Part shown: positions 1 to 11,123 of the stretch, piece after piece
Position numbering within the stretch: the stretch's first letter is position 1
Layout: every line of letters starts with the position of its first letter
NCBI GenBank assembly: GCA_029531795.1
Contig: JAPEIS010000012.1
Coordinates: 248,001-312,000 of the forward strand
Reading direction: 5' to 3'
Source: Sclerotinia nivalis
Lineage: Eukaryota; Ascomycota; Leotiomycetes; Helotiales; Sclerotiniaceae
Length of the DNA: 64,000 bases
Notes under the pieces: generated by a model
What the model was told of the DNA's origin: nothing
The model's database searches: none
The model's input: only the letters and a program-made list of their open reading frames with translations
Translations under genes and position numbers: made by a program

Positions 1-1452
1 GTAGTAAGTATCTGGCGCAGCTTTATTTATAGAATGTCTTCCTTTACCGTGTTGGTGCGAGTCATCATCATCATCGTCGTCGTCGTCATCTTCATTTCTG
101 GGCAATGAGCTTGGTTCATCCCCGTGTTGTCGTCGAGGCTTGTGCAATAACGGATCCCACATTGAAACATCAGCACCTTCTTTGAAATGAAGGGCAACAT
201 GACCTTTCCTACTTTCCCAATCTTTGAAGTAGTACGTACAGAAACCACAATACCTTGGCCATTTAGTTGTAACTTTGTACGTCCAGCTTGTAGATGTTTT
301 GTCAAGTCCAGCAAGCTGATGGACCTGAGTTAGATGGGTTCGGAAATGATCTGTTCTGGCTCCAGCGAAGGTTTCACCCTTTTTTCTTGCTTCGATGCAA
401 TTTAAGCTATGATTGAGGACTTCTTTCCGTGTTGGGAATTCTGAGAGGCAATAAATGCAATAAGGGTTCAGAGATTCGTTGTATTGTGGTTCGGCACAGT
501 GTAGGCACATGTAACGTTTCTGTGGCCAATGTTTCTCAGATTCCTCGTGTCGGACCCAATCAGATTCTCTACTTGTGGAATAAGGACATCTTTTGTCTCT
601 GGCCTCGAATGTACATTGATAAACGGGCTCTGAAGGAAGCTCCAGTCTAGGGGCTCCCGCGTTCATGTTGATGTCGTCTTCTAAATCATCAGATGATTCA
701 GGTCGATGAGCCTCACTTTCAACATCAAAGTTTGGTTTCTCCAATGCACAGCTTCCGAATTCTGACAGTGACGTGCCAGAGAATGATCTATATGCTGAGT
801 CAATATCCGAATTTGATGGCTCTGAGGTTGAGCAAGAATCCGATTTATGATCGGAACAAATTGCCTGATCGATAAGCATTTCCAGCTTGAGAAAAAGAGA
901 TTCTGACTCTTGTCTGAAAGATTCCGACGACATAGAGTAAGGATACAGGGCGTTCTTTGCTTTCTCAAGCGGAGCAAATGCTTTGAAGAGTTGTGCCTTC
1001 CTAGCTCTTGATTCTTTCTTGTAGATTGAAGCACTGGAGCTGGTGCGTTGTTTGCCGACTTTAACGACACGACCGGGTCCAATAATTCGGTTGGAAGCAC
1101 CCCGGGGATAGATTTTTGTTGAGGAAGGGCATGCACTGGATTTGAGTTGCGCTCTGTTATTAAGACTAGAGACATCATTGGTGACCGGTGAAATAGAGGC
1201 AGAAGCGTAGCATGAGTCTAGATCCCGTTGAATCTGAGTCTTGAGAAGATCATGAATATTGTTTGAATTAGAAAATGTGGTCATCACGACCGGAACATTG
1301 AAAAATGTGTGATCGGATACATCTTGCATTTGCACATTCAAGCTGCCTGGGGAATTGTGCGAGGTAGACAAGAAGCCAGGGTTGAACGGCCTAGAACTCT
1401 CATCCCGTGACAAGGCTATCGAGGAAGTTTGCTGAGTCGACTGTAGGGTCAT
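1..1452 (-). CDS. C2H2-like zinc-finger protein, C-terminus cut by window edge
   Basis: An uninterrupted frame runs on the minus strand from the ATG at 1452 off the left edge: 484 codons and no stop. The ATG is the first in its frame; an upstream in-frame TGA lies near 1618-1620. The first ~270 residues are Ser-rich, probably disordered, with basic patches. From Cys280 onward there is a series of Cys/His pairs: CTF..RCPY with a later H, CLHC, CIYC followed by H...C, an RTHLTQVH segment, and at Cys402 a clear C-x2-C finger (CGFC) followed by two His (HVALH). This suggests several degenerate C2H2 fingers, so a nuclear regulator or nucleic-acid-binding protein is inferred. A run of ten Asp (residues 455-464) follows the last finger and is coded by a GAY repeat. 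No introns are needed. The specific family is not recognised and the 3' end lies outside the window. Confidence 0.75.
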   Translation of the reverse strand, partial: MTLQSTQQTSSIALSRDESSRPFNPGFLSTSHNSPGSLNVQMQDVSDHTFFNVPVVMTTFSNSNNIHDLLKTQIQRDLDSCYASASISPVTNDVSSLNNRAQLKSSACPSSTKIYPRGASNRIIGPGRVVKVGKQRTSSSASIYKKESRARKAQLFKAFAPLEKAKNALYPYSMSSESFRQESESLFLKLEMLIDQAICSDHKSDSCSTSEPSNSDIDSAYRSFSGTSLSEFGSCALEKPNFDVESEAHRPESSDDLEDDINMNAGAPRLELPSEPVYQCTFEARDKRCPYSTSRESDWVRHEESEKHWPQKRYMCLHCAEPQYNESLNPYCIYCLSEFPTRKEVLNHSLNCIEARKKGETFAGARTDHFRTHLTQVHQLAGLDKTSTSWTYKVTTKWPRYCGFCTYYFKDWESRKGHVALHFKEGADVSMWDPLLHKPRRQHGDEPSSLPRNEDDDDDDDDDDSHQHGKGRHSINKAAPDTYY

Positions 1453-2062
1453 TATGAAGGCAATTCTTGGATCTTGTTGTGGTAAATCAAAATGATTAAA
1501 TTCAATCAGGGAGTGAGTCAAACGGTGTGTACACCAGGATGAATTAAAGTAGACAATAAATGAAATCGAGACGATGGTGGGATCGAGGGCACATGGGATG
1601 AAAAGGGCGGGGGAGCCTCAAAGGCTCGAGGGCGTGCATGATGACTGCGGACGATGAGGCTGACTGAAAGGGCCCACCAATTGCAGTGGTTATGTTCGTG
1701 GTGGAGGTTAATATTCAAGTGATGCATGACTAAGCATCAAGTGGAGAGGACGGGGGGCGCTTCCGGAGGAAGAGTGAAGAACATCAATGGAAGGAAGCAC
1801 CAAGCATATGAGAGCATGAGGGAACGTTCCAGAAAAAATTATTGCGCAAGGTCAGATATTACCGGTTAAAAGTTATGTTATAAAAACAATGCTATGCTAT
1901 GCTATGCCATGATATGATGTGATGTGATATAAACCAAAAACACCCAAAAACCATGCTGAAGACGGATGCATGCTCAATTAAACCCCAACCTTGTGGTATG
2001 CATTTACCCAAACTCCAAGCAATGCAAGTATGTTATGCAATTTATCCAAAATGCAACACAGT
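1453..2062. other. Intergenic, upstream of the zinc-finger gene
   Basis: This is the presumed promoter of the zinc-finger gene and the 3' flank of the next minus-strand gene. It contains a short imperfect run of ATGCT/ATGTG units near 1888-1930. No coding frame is convincing. Confidence 0.5.
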
Positions 2063-2474
2063 TCATAATGCCCAGTGAACCTTCTTCTTCGGCTTCGGAC
2101 TCGCCACAGCCTTACTAGGAACCACCGAAGTCGCCGGCGCGCTAGCGATTCCCTTCGCTCCATTATCCACCTTCGCTTCCTCTGCGTCCTCACTTTCCCG
2201 CTCCTCTTTTATAGATCCTAGGTCAGGGCTAGGTTCACGCCATGAATGTGGTCTCCGCAAAAGTAGGCTTCGTGTTTGGCCTCGACTGCGGCCTTGTGGA
2301 GGTGTAAGTTGTACCTTCGCCTGACCTCGACTAGCTGTGAATTCTGGAATGGATATTCCGAGCCCTTTGAGATTTTCTTCCATTCTATGTGCAGCCCGCG
2401 ATTCCCTTCCACTTCCATACACTTTTGTAAAGTCCTTCAAGCTCAGAGGTATGGCAAATCCAAACAACACATCC

Positions 2475-2517
<43 letters not shown>

Positions 2518-2749
2518 GCGCGCGCTGTAATGCAGAAGGAGAAATCTGTCGTACTTCAGATTTTTCTTCATCGTCGGACTCGATGCCCGCAGAGAAGTCA
2601 TCAATATCGTCATCTGTGATTTCATCGGGCGAAGTGAGGAAGTAGGAGAATGGGTTCTCATCGATCGATTCGAGATCTAAATTGTTTTCGCGAAGATGAA
2701 TAATAGTTGGAGGCCAGGAGTCCCGACGCTGGAGCTCATTGAAAGGCAT
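2063..2749 (-). CDS. Acidic hypothetical protein with C-terminal RVxF-like motif
   Basis: A single-exon frame codes for 228 aa. I chose the ATG at 2749 because the frame continues upstream only to a TTG; the ATG has A at -3. The N-terminal third is acidic (DEITDDDIDDF, ESDDEEKSE) and is followed by a run of about a dozen Asp encoded by a GAT/GAC microsatellite (2475-2513). The centre contains a hydrophobic-plus-basic stretch (FGFAIPLSLKDF), and the tail is Pro/Lys-rich. The last residues are KKKVHWAL. KKVHW (222-226) fits the RVxF consensus [RK]x(0,1)Vx[FW], which docks proteins onto protein phosphatase 1. Function is otherwise unknown and no enzymatic domain is visible. A nuclear or cytosolic regulatory role is inference only. 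Confidence 0.65.
2475..2513. repeat. (ATC)n trinucleotide microsatellite, coding
   Basis: About 13 units of TCA/ATC on the plus strand read as Asp codons in the minus-strand gene 2063-2749. The number of Asp residues is probably polymorphic. Confidence 0.9.
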
Positions 2750-4089
2750 TGTATAGTTTGAATATGGGATTAATGCCCGCAATAGATCCGGCTCGAGGCC
2801 GGTCTATGTATCTTTTGCGAATGCGGGGTTCCTGTTGATCTGATCTTGGAAAGTATTTGAATGTGGAGATTCCTGTGACAGATAAAGGCAGGAATAAGTA
2901 CGAAAACCAGGGAAGTAGGTATTTGGAAAGGCATGTTAACTAAGTAGTCAGTCATTCAGCAATTCCTTGAGGGGAAGTAGTCATCCTTTTTCGTATTGCG
3001 CCTTGTTAGATAAGGGCATGTGGAATAATGTGAATCATATTTTAGTGAGACACCACACCCACAAAACTTAACAAAATCATATAGGCGGTAGTAAAAGCTA
3101 AGAAGCTTGATAAAACCTTGGAATAACAATAAAAAAGGAATAAGGAATGCGAAAATAGAAAGGGAATAATTCATGTGTGACTCTAACATGATTTAGTCTT
3201 CGCGCAAAGGCCGTCTCGTTGGATGATGCTCGTGATTGTTCGGTCAATCAGAATTGCAAGCCAGTCACCACGTCCGGGTGACTACAAAATATCCTTTAAA
3301 GCCACAGGCACATTCATGATTTAATTAAGAACTTTGAATGGTTAAAAGAAGGACCCGAGCTATCCGCATTTCTCGTTCTAATGCAGGTGTATATGACCAA
3401 AACTGGTCACCGTGATATTTAGTTAGTGATAATATATGCGCGGTGATGATATATTTTGATAGGAAATTCGTATCGTTCATCGTTTATGATGAAGGGGGTG
3501 TATAAGCAAAAGTTGAGAGTTGCGAATCGCCCCTCTTCGCACTAAACTTTAAATTAATTATGTCAGGTGATTACCAACCACACTGGATTCGGATCTTTTA
3601 CATTCTTGACCTCCTTCCTATTCGCCTCTATAATCAAGTGCATGCATGGTCGCATGTCGCGCATCTCTAGAAACAAATGATTACGTATTTCAAGACCCGC
3701 TACTTTGTCGACAAGTTATCGGATGCTATGAATCGTTCTTCAAATACTTTACAGCTGGACATCTAAGATTATCGAAGACCCTAATCATCCTCTGACTACT
3801 ACAGACTTTGATGAGTTATACTAAAAGCCTCATATGCCTCTACATAAAGCGGAGTGCAAGATTTCATCCAGATCACTTGATGCAGATTATCGTTGAGCCC
3901 CATATCATCAATTCTATCATGACATAACCATACATTCGAGAATATTCATAGCAGGCTATAAGACGAGAAACATTACGATTACCGAACCATCATCAATAGG
4001 CTGAGTTTGATCACAGTTTCACAGTCAACGAGTGTGGGTTCGTACCCTCTAAACAAATATTAACTTCTTACTTTACTCACCACGGCATA
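2750..4089. other. Divergent intergenic region
   Basis: The region lies between a minus-strand and a plus-strand gene, so it should hold both promoters. It is AT-rich. Short open frames (for example 2956-3189, minus) lack an ATG context, motifs or neighbours and are not called. No RNA gene is recognised. Confidence 0.5.
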
Positions 4090-5025
4090 ATGACGCGTGA
4101 AAAGAGCTTGTCTGGCTTCGATGGGGAGAGAATTCACATTTCCACTCCTTCCGAGAACAACAATTCGACTTCGATTCCCATTCGAGTGATTACTCATAAC
4201 ATTCGTTATGCAACTGAATCTCCATTTAAAGGAGAGGAACTTTGGTCAATCCGCTGTCCTCGACTATGCTCTGAACTCATATTTAATTCCACTGCACCTG
4301 AGACTTTCATCTGCCTCCAAGAAGTTCTCCACTCTCAGCTTGTCGATATTCACGATGCTTTGAATGAAGGTCCTGGGTATAAGTGGTCTCGTCTTGGGGT
4401 TGGAAGAGATGACGGCAAACAATCTGGAGAATACTCCCCTATCTTCTATCGTCCCGCGGTGTGGGACCTTGTTCTCTACAAAACATATTGGCTCAGCGAA
4501 ACTCCAGAGAAGCCATCCTTTGGCTGGGATGCTGGTTGTATCAGACTAGTTACACTAGGTATATTTAGGCATCGGGCGACGAACGTAATTGTAGTTATCA
4601 TGAGTACTCATTTGGATAATTCCGGTCCAATATCTCGACAAAAGAGTGCAAAATTGATTTTGGAGAAGGTCAATCACTACAAAAATGCTTATGCACCCGC
4701 TGCACTTCTTCTTGCCGGAGATTTCAATAGTCCTCCAGACGATGAAGCCTATAAGACGATGGCGTCCTCCACTTCGAGCATGGCAGACATTCGAGATCTC
4801 GTTCCCGAGAAAAAACGATATGGAAATGAAATGACTTTCACATCCTTTGGATACGTGGATAACACGCCAACTCGGATCGATTTTATTTTCTCCGCCAAAG
4901 ATACAATGGTCAAATATGGAACCTATGCAGTGCTGAGCAATCGTTATGATGATGGGGTGTATCTTTCCGATCATAGAGCTGTTGTAGCTGACATTGAGGT
5001 ATCTTCAACTCGGGCACGCGAATAA
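4090..5025 (+). CDS. Endonuclease/exonuclease/phosphatase (EEP) family enzyme
   Basis: The single-exon protein of 311 aa matches the Mg2+-dependent EEP fold (DNase I / sphingomyelinase / inositol phosphatase superfamily). The catalytic set is complete and in order: Asn37 in THNIRY, Glu78 in CLQEVL, His174 in STHLDN, Asp211 and Asn213 in AGDFNS, Asp264 in RIDFIF, and the terminal Asp294-His295 in SDHR. The ATG at 4090 gives the usual family length and the first ~30 residues are a hydrophilic Ser/Thr-rich extension. No signal peptide or membrane segment is visible, so an intracellular enzyme is likely. The substrate cannot be told from sequence: a phosphodiester or phosphomonoester, possibly nucleic acid or a sugar/lipid phosphate. 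Neighbours give no pathway clue. Confidence 0.88.
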   Translation: MTREKSLSGFDGERIHISTPSENNNSTSIPIRVITHNIRYATESPFKGEELWSIRCPRLCSELIFNSTAPETFICLQEVLHSQLVDIHDALNEGPGYKWSRLGVGRDDGKQSGEYSPIFYRPAVWDLVLYKTYWLSETPEKPSFGWDAGCIRLVTLGIFRHRATNVIVVIMSTHLDNSGPISRQKSAKLILEKVNHYKNAYAPAALLLAGDFNSPPDDEAYKTMASSTSSMADIRDLVPEKKRYGNEMTFTSFGYVDNTPTRIDFIFSAKDTMVKYGTYAVLSNRYDDGVYLSDHRAVVADIEVSSTRARE

Positions 5026-5674
5026 AGTCGTGATTGTGCTTCAAGTACTTGTCCTATGGGAGTCACCGTTCAATTCGAGCTACTTGACCTATCGAGAGAC
5101 TCATCGTCAAAACCAGTCATCTTCTAGGCATCTAGGTACTTCAGTTGTTGCCTACAACAGTATGTTTCATGCTACTGTGTCTATCTACACGAAGCCAAGA
5201 TAAAGGAGGCGGCTTTCCTTAAAATTCTAGTCCAAAAATACTATAAAAGTAGAATTGTATATCGGCAATGGTAATTGTCCCAACAACCTCGACGGTACAT
5301 GGGGGAGCTAAACCAGCTATTTCGTCCCAAAGTGTCATAGTAAATCTATTCAAGACTTTCGTCCAATTCAAGCCATCGAAGTTTCAAAGAAGAAATATAT
5401 CGTAAGCTCTTGATGCTCTAAGCAAACCGTTGCATTTAAATGTGAGGTGAGATGATGATGTGTGAGATGATGTGTATCTCGATTTTATTTTCATTGATAT
5501 TGGTATCTCCGTATATCCGGGGACTCTGAGCCACAAGTTTTCCCCACTGTAATCTGACAATTCATTATTTGCCTCATTTACGAGCAACAACGCAAAACTA
5601 CAACTGTTGGAAATGTTGGAAATTTAACATCAAATATACCAAAACATACCCTGGTAATCATCAATATTTGTGCA
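5026..5674. other. Intergenic between EEP gene and Zn2Cys6 gene
   Basis: This region carries the 3' flank of the EEP gene and the promoter of the Zn2Cys6 gene. Nothing coding is supported. A GATGATGTGTGAGATGATGTG short direct repeat occurs near 5451-5474. Confidence 0.45.
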
Positions 5675-7993
5675 ATGAGGAATGCACGTGCTTGCGAATC
5701 TTGTAGAGCAAGTAAAAACCGATGCTTCTTCGCAGATGATCATACGATATGTCAAAGGTGATTAGCATTTTCAAACTTCTAAAAACCCAATTACTCGTAC
5801 TAAATTTAAGTAGATGCAACCAAACCAAAAGTCAATGTGTCGTTAGAGAAAAGGCCCGACCAAGACGTGTTCGACGTGTAGAACGTCCAGGAAATGCGAC
5901 AAAATTAGATGATAGTCCGTTATCGTCCACTACCTCTCTTTCTACCGATAATCGCGTGAAAGACGGAGAGTTCTGTCTCGATCTTCCTAGCACTGTGTAT
6001 CATGATTCAACGAAAGACACTGAACTTCTTCAGAGCCATCACAAACAAATCTTTAAAGATGACAACCCTCGTTCGCCCACGCCATTGAAAGAGATACTAC
6101 TACCCTTACCATCAAAATATATTCCCGGCCGCAAACTCACCCTTTCTCAAGCAACTCACCTCCTGAATTCTTATACTCCTAAACTTCCATTCTTTCCCTT
6201 TGTCACGCTCCCCGCAAACTCCACAATTCCAACCCTATCTCAACAATTCCCTTTCCTTCTTTTGGCCATCCTCACCACGGCTGCCATCCCATACCCATAC
6301 CTCCACCACCAACTTGATCAGGAATTCCGTCGTGTTTTAAGCCTCAAACTAATTGTTAAGTCGCAAAAATCGCTCGACTATCTTTTAGGTCTTCTTGTGT
6401 ATATAGCTTGGTATCCCGTGCATACCAAACCGAAATGCAATCCATGCTTCACATACATGAATCTTGCCAATTCGTTGGCTTTAGACTTAGGACTCGACAA
6501 AGCGGAGCCCCAAACAAATCTTTTCGGGGAGTTCGATTTGAAGGGACTTGTGGATAGCGATGGTGGTTGGACGACGGAGGCCAAGAGAGCCTACATGGGA
6601 TGTTATGTTTTAGGCTCTCAGTTAGTAATTTCTCTCACATATATTTTAATGCACAAGCGATCTGAAGTGCTGACGTATCTCTGAAAGTCTCTCCAAAGGA
6701 TTCAATAAGCCACAAACCATGTCCTACGAGAATCTTTTACCCAGCAATCCCGACTCCTTCATTCCATCGCATACAACCACACCAGCGACAGCCATCGTAA
6801 TACTGGAGCGTATTTCTGACCGTACCAACGACGCGTGGACCGCAAAGAACTATCCACAAATGGATGCATTTAGCACTGAACTATATGTTCAATTGTTTAC
6901 CGCTGAACTGGATACTTGGAAACGGAATGTACCAGAATCTATCACTGCTTCACGTGAGCCTAACTCAATTGATTCTCACCTGCTAGGAATTGGATGAAAC
7001 GGCCAAGACTAACAGAAGCTAGCACTCTTTGCTCTGTACCACAAATGTACACATTTCTCAATCTACGCCCATGCCCTTCGTCTTCTACGCCGTCCTTACC
7101 GTCCCTTCGTACCAGGAACCACAGATGCAATACCCTCGCCCGACCATTTCCATACTTGTCTGCGACTCGGTGCAACTTATTTCCAGCACCTTCTCTCACT
7201 TCCCACCCAAGACTACACGCATTTTAATCTCATCCATTGGTTCCAATTAGTGCAATCTCTTGTCGCACTTGTACGACTCACATTCGTCATCGCGCACGTG
7301 GAGAACTGGTCAGCCGAAACTACACGGGAGAAAATTGGCTTGAGTATGTATTTAGAAGCACTTTGTTTCAGGCTCCGAGGTCTTTCATCAACTTCCCAAT
7401 CATCGTCTAGAGCGGACCTCGAGTCCAGTGAAAGCGAAACGATCGATACGAGTAGTGATAAAGGACCAAAAAGGCATTTTGACAAATACTTCGTCATGAA
7501 TAGTATGCTAAGTACGCTTAAGAAAACATGGGAACAGCGTGTAGAGGCCATTGTACCGAAAGCTTCAATTATCTCGAGGGGAAAATGTCCGATGTTTGAT
7601 CCGGGTATGGTGCCATTGTTGGAAAATACAAATTTTAATTTTGATTTTGGGGATATGGGTGCATGGGATGATAGTTTGAGTGCAGGGATGGCGGGATGGG
7701 ACGTCAGTATAGAGGAAGCTGGGTCTGCTGATACATTTACAGCTGCGAGTGTTAAAAACCCAGGACTTGAGCAAGCGTGTTTACAGGAGGTTGGTAGTGA
7801 AGGCGGAGTAGGAATGTCAAGTGGAGGGATGCGTCAACAGGAAAGTGCAGGGACAATGGATCATGATCTATGGGCAACAATGACATGTTCGTGGGCTGAA
7901 CAACCTTCTGCATGGCCGATACCAATAAGTCAGGAAAATTCTAGTATGGGTGGTAATGGAGCAGTCTTCGGATATCAAGTCGGTGAAGAGTAG
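5675..7993 (+). CDS. Zn2Cys6 fungal-specific transcription factor (4 exons)
   Basis: The model joins 5675-5757, 5814-6620, 6688-6953 and 7023-7993, giving 708 aa. Introns are 56, 67 and 69 bp with GTGATT, GTTAGT and GTGAGC donors. The first intron splits the DNA-binding domain, a common position in this family. After splicing, the binuclear cluster is Cys7-x2-Cys10-x6-Cys17-x8-Cys26-x2-Cys29-x6-Cys36, followed by a basic linker (RPRRVRRVER). The middle region has the helical character of the fungal transcription-factor middle domain, including a GFNKPQTMSYE stretch just after intron 2 and WFQLVQSLVALVRL in exon 4. The C-terminus is Gly/Ser/acid-rich with FNFDFGDMGAWDD, a plausible activation region. 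It should act in the nucleus as a sequence-specific regulator; its targets are unknown. The acceptor at 7022 is chosen because the alternatives run into stops. Confidence 0.83.
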
Positions 7994-9832
7994 GAAATTT
8001 ATGAGGGAAATCGGTAATTTGATATCATAGGGAGCTTGTAAAAGTACAAAGTTTCTACTCTGGTCAACTCATAATACATATTATTTTGGTATTTCTATCT
8101 CTGAACTTAACAAGTCAATAAAGAAAGCATATTGTTTTGGGAAAAATATCCATATGAAAACCCAACATCAACATTTCTATTCAACAAAGATGTCTGCTAG
8201 ATAAAATATCAACATTATCCCAGATTGACTGAAAAGTTTCTGGTCCATAGCTATATATTACCATAGTTCAGGTTCCTCAATATCTAAGTGATCAATCTCA
8301 AACAACCTGATCCTCCCCCACCGAGCAAAGAAGTAAAGAACTAAACCAATCAAGGAAAGACATTATCCCGGGAGCGCCCTTCTATCAAAGCTTCCCACAA
8401 ATGATTTGATGAAAGTTCTGAGTTTTAATTCTCAAAGAAAGAAGTTGAAAAGATACTCAAAAACAGCATCAAATTCAACTTTTCTATTCCCATTAACTCA
8501 AATCTTTAAAGAATTAAGTTTTCATGTGTTTTCCATCTCAATTCAATTGGAGTTCCTTACACTTGCGAAATCAGCAAACGCGATTCTATTTTGCGTTAGT
8601 GGCAACTAAGATCGAGACTCGAAAGGGATCTGCCTGGAATTGATACTCATCAACACGAGCACAGCTGAGTATCGATCAATACCTCAGCACCAGCTCTATT
8701 CATCTGATTGGCGTTCCAAGATTTGTCAATCTGCCTCTCACTGACATCTTTCAGTGCCAGTCGATCTCCAACCTCAATAATGAAAGCTGGGTGTTGTGAG
8801 TCTCCTCGAATATCCTCAGTTTTGGAATCAGCAGGAACTAACAAAAGCCAGCCCAACTACCTTCAGCACAGCATATTTATATACGCGCAGCTCATGCAGT
8901 TGCTCTCAACGTGATCTTAAAAAGCTTTCATGAGCTTGACAGAGGTATGTTCAATATCCACACGCAATGATGCCACTTCGACTAACGTCTGCCATAGATC
9001 CTTACTGGTTTGAATGCGCATGGCGCCAGCGTAGTTCAACTATTACAAACTGTCGATAGTTCCCCCTCGACATTCCTGATCATCAAACTGAGCGACTTTG
9101 GTAACTCAATCTTGAGAAGAAGTCTACTATCTGGCGAAATTCTCACAGTAGACGAGCTTTTATCTGCGTTAGCAATTCTCAAGCCTAAGGATCTTGCCAT
9201 TGCACTGAGGTATGCCCTGCGAAAACAGGCTCGCGCCAATAGTGGATCGTACTGGCTCATCTGAGAATTCATCTTAAGACTTTCAAGAAGATGACGACGT
9301 CCCTCAAAGAGCGGCCACGGTGCATTGAATCGCCCCCAGATCATTACAATTTATGGCGAAGATGTCGATGGTTCTCTTCATCCAATGATGATGACAATAA
9401 TTTCCACGATCTGCGTTCTTCATTGGTAAGTCATGCCCAAATAACATCGCATTCGGGTGATCTCATGATACTTGAACTAATATCTCGCAAAATCCCAGAT
9501 GGGAACTATCTCCAGCAAACGGGCCACTCAGTGTCACGGTACTTGACACACATCCCATCAGTTCGAATCCGTCATAATGACGTGGTTGGTGATGAGTTCG
9601 ATGTATTCAAAGGTTTCAGAACGGTCTTATGCTCTGGAAATGTTCACCAACATGTTTGCCCCAAAGGTGAAACATACAATCAGGTCACGAGTAAGTATGC
9701 TAATACAGTTCTCATGCAGTTGACAAGTAAGAAAACTGATGTGTCGCGCAGGAACCATTTTTCTTGTTGGTTACTTGTGAATGGTTCTCATTTACCATCA
9801 AGAAAACTCGCCGTGTTGTCTCGATAAAACAG
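7994..9832. other. No firm gene; scattered coding-like fragments
   Basis: The first ~700 bp looks non-coding. From about 8880 short plus-strand open stretches shift frame repeatedly: 9010-9264, 9291-9827, and around 9510-9590 a piece reading ELSPANGPLSV, which resembles the segment before the PGSH-like turn of PhyH dioxygenases. Together with the exons at 9833-10175 these may be parts of one decayed or many-intron dioxygenase gene. I could not build a continuous model, so no CDS is called here. Confidence 0.35.
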
Positions 9833-10175
9833 AGGAAATTCCGAGCACCATCAGTTACCAGTTCCGAATGGTGACCATTACCACCTTGAATAATAGTTAG
9901 CTATCCTTCCAACCCATATATACTTACCCACATCAAGTCCTTCAAGCTAAATATCCTCATCCAGTATAGGAAATCGCCTCTTCGTGCACTGTCAGACCAA
10001 TGCCCCGCTCATCTTCGGCACCTCCTTCGCTCATAGGAGCGGCCCTAACAATAGTACAGATGATCGTCGAGTACTCTATGCGACGTACAACCGTGCTGCA
10101 GATGGCGATAATCCCGATGCATATTTCCTTGAGCGGGCCAAGCGATACCCTTTAACTCAAGCTGGAATTGGATGA
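9833..10175 (+). pseudogene. Terminal exons of a PhyH-like Fe(II)/2-oxoglutarate dioxygenase, probably a remnant
   Basis: Two exons can be joined in phase: 9833-9870 and 9970-10175, with a 99-bp GTGACC...TATAG intron. The product ends with APLIFGTSFAHRSGPN, then RRVLYATYN, and a short acidic tail. This matches the C-terminal end of phytanoyl-CoA dioxygenase (PhyH)-type enzymes, where an IFGTxxAHRSG stretch holds the distal Fe-binding His and a following Arg binds 2-oxoglutarate. No full upstream portion with the HxD motif could be assembled. Plausible pieces lie in different frames between 9290 and 9830, so a decayed gene is the simplest reading. A functional gene with several very short introns is the alternative. 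Confidence 0.42.
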
Positions 10176-11123
10176 TTTGAAGATCTGCTGAGGGATGGAC
10201 ATACTCGTTTGAAGTCCTTGCTTGGTGTTGAATAATGTTGATGATGATTTGGTTATATGTAATAGTCTGCAGTTCGAAAAACACGGTTCCATGGTTGGTG
10301 AGGGACGATGGAGGTGGGATAGGCGTAATGGTATTTGTAACAGCAATTGTTAGTCTGAAGATGGCATAGATAGATAATAGATAATAATATCTTTCACTTC
10401 CCCTAACCCCTCACCATGTACTAACCATAATGCAACTGTGACCATCCCGCCCAACACCAACGGGGCAATTCCAACGACAATCCGTCGAATCCCGGCCATA
10501 AATTCCGGAATTATAAATAAACAGCAAATCAACCCAACAAATCTCAGTATCATAGCTGACTTTCCAATCACACCATTATCAGGCAGCATAGCTGCACCTA
10601 TAATTCTTCTCACTGTAAATGTAAAACATCCACACTCGTTCTCACGCACTAACTACACCAGCTAATTGCTGGACCAATTTAGAAAGATGAAATGGGAAGG
10701 AGTTCTTTTAAGTTAAGCCCCATCCACCCCACGTTAGAGAAGACCTTTTCAGAGATGGATTACCTAGCATACTTGCTCAGAATTCAGTCTAGTAACCTCC
10801 AACTCGAGACTCGAAATTACTGTTCAATTCTCTAGGGCCTCTGTACCAACCGTGAATACATACCGGGAGTTCAGCCCAGCTCAAAACTGTTACCATAGAT
10901 GTACCCCCGCCACTCGCCCCGCAGGGGATCCAGTCGGTGCTGAATATATGTAAGATTACAAGTTATGAAATGACGTTGATCTGCCTAGTCTAGCGAAATT
11001 CACAAGATAGGTTCTGATGCTAATATGATTTTGAGATGGTCTGGAAATCTTCGCTGACTCCGCTTTACCATCGATAATAAATAATTACAGGCCGTCAGAA
11101 ACTTCCAGTTTATTGACTACACG
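10176..11123. other. Intergenic; one hydrophobic minus-strand open stretch
   Basis: A minus-strand frame (10350-10652, no ATG start; preceded by GTGTAG that could be a splice acceptor) reads as two or three hydrophobic segments such as MILRFVGLICCLFII and IVVGIAPLVLGGMVTVALWL. It could be an exon of a small membrane protein, but no partner exon was found. The rest shows nothing. Confidence 0.3.

Noticed and set aside
681..1178. Minus-strand frame of 165 codons inside the zinc-finger gene
   Set aside because: It overlaps the continuous 484-codon frame, starts at a non-ATG codon and has no domain; it is a shadow frame.
9556..9580. tRNA-like TTCGAATC word
   Set aside because: The flanking bases do not form a T-stem and no acceptor or anticodon arm could be found around it.
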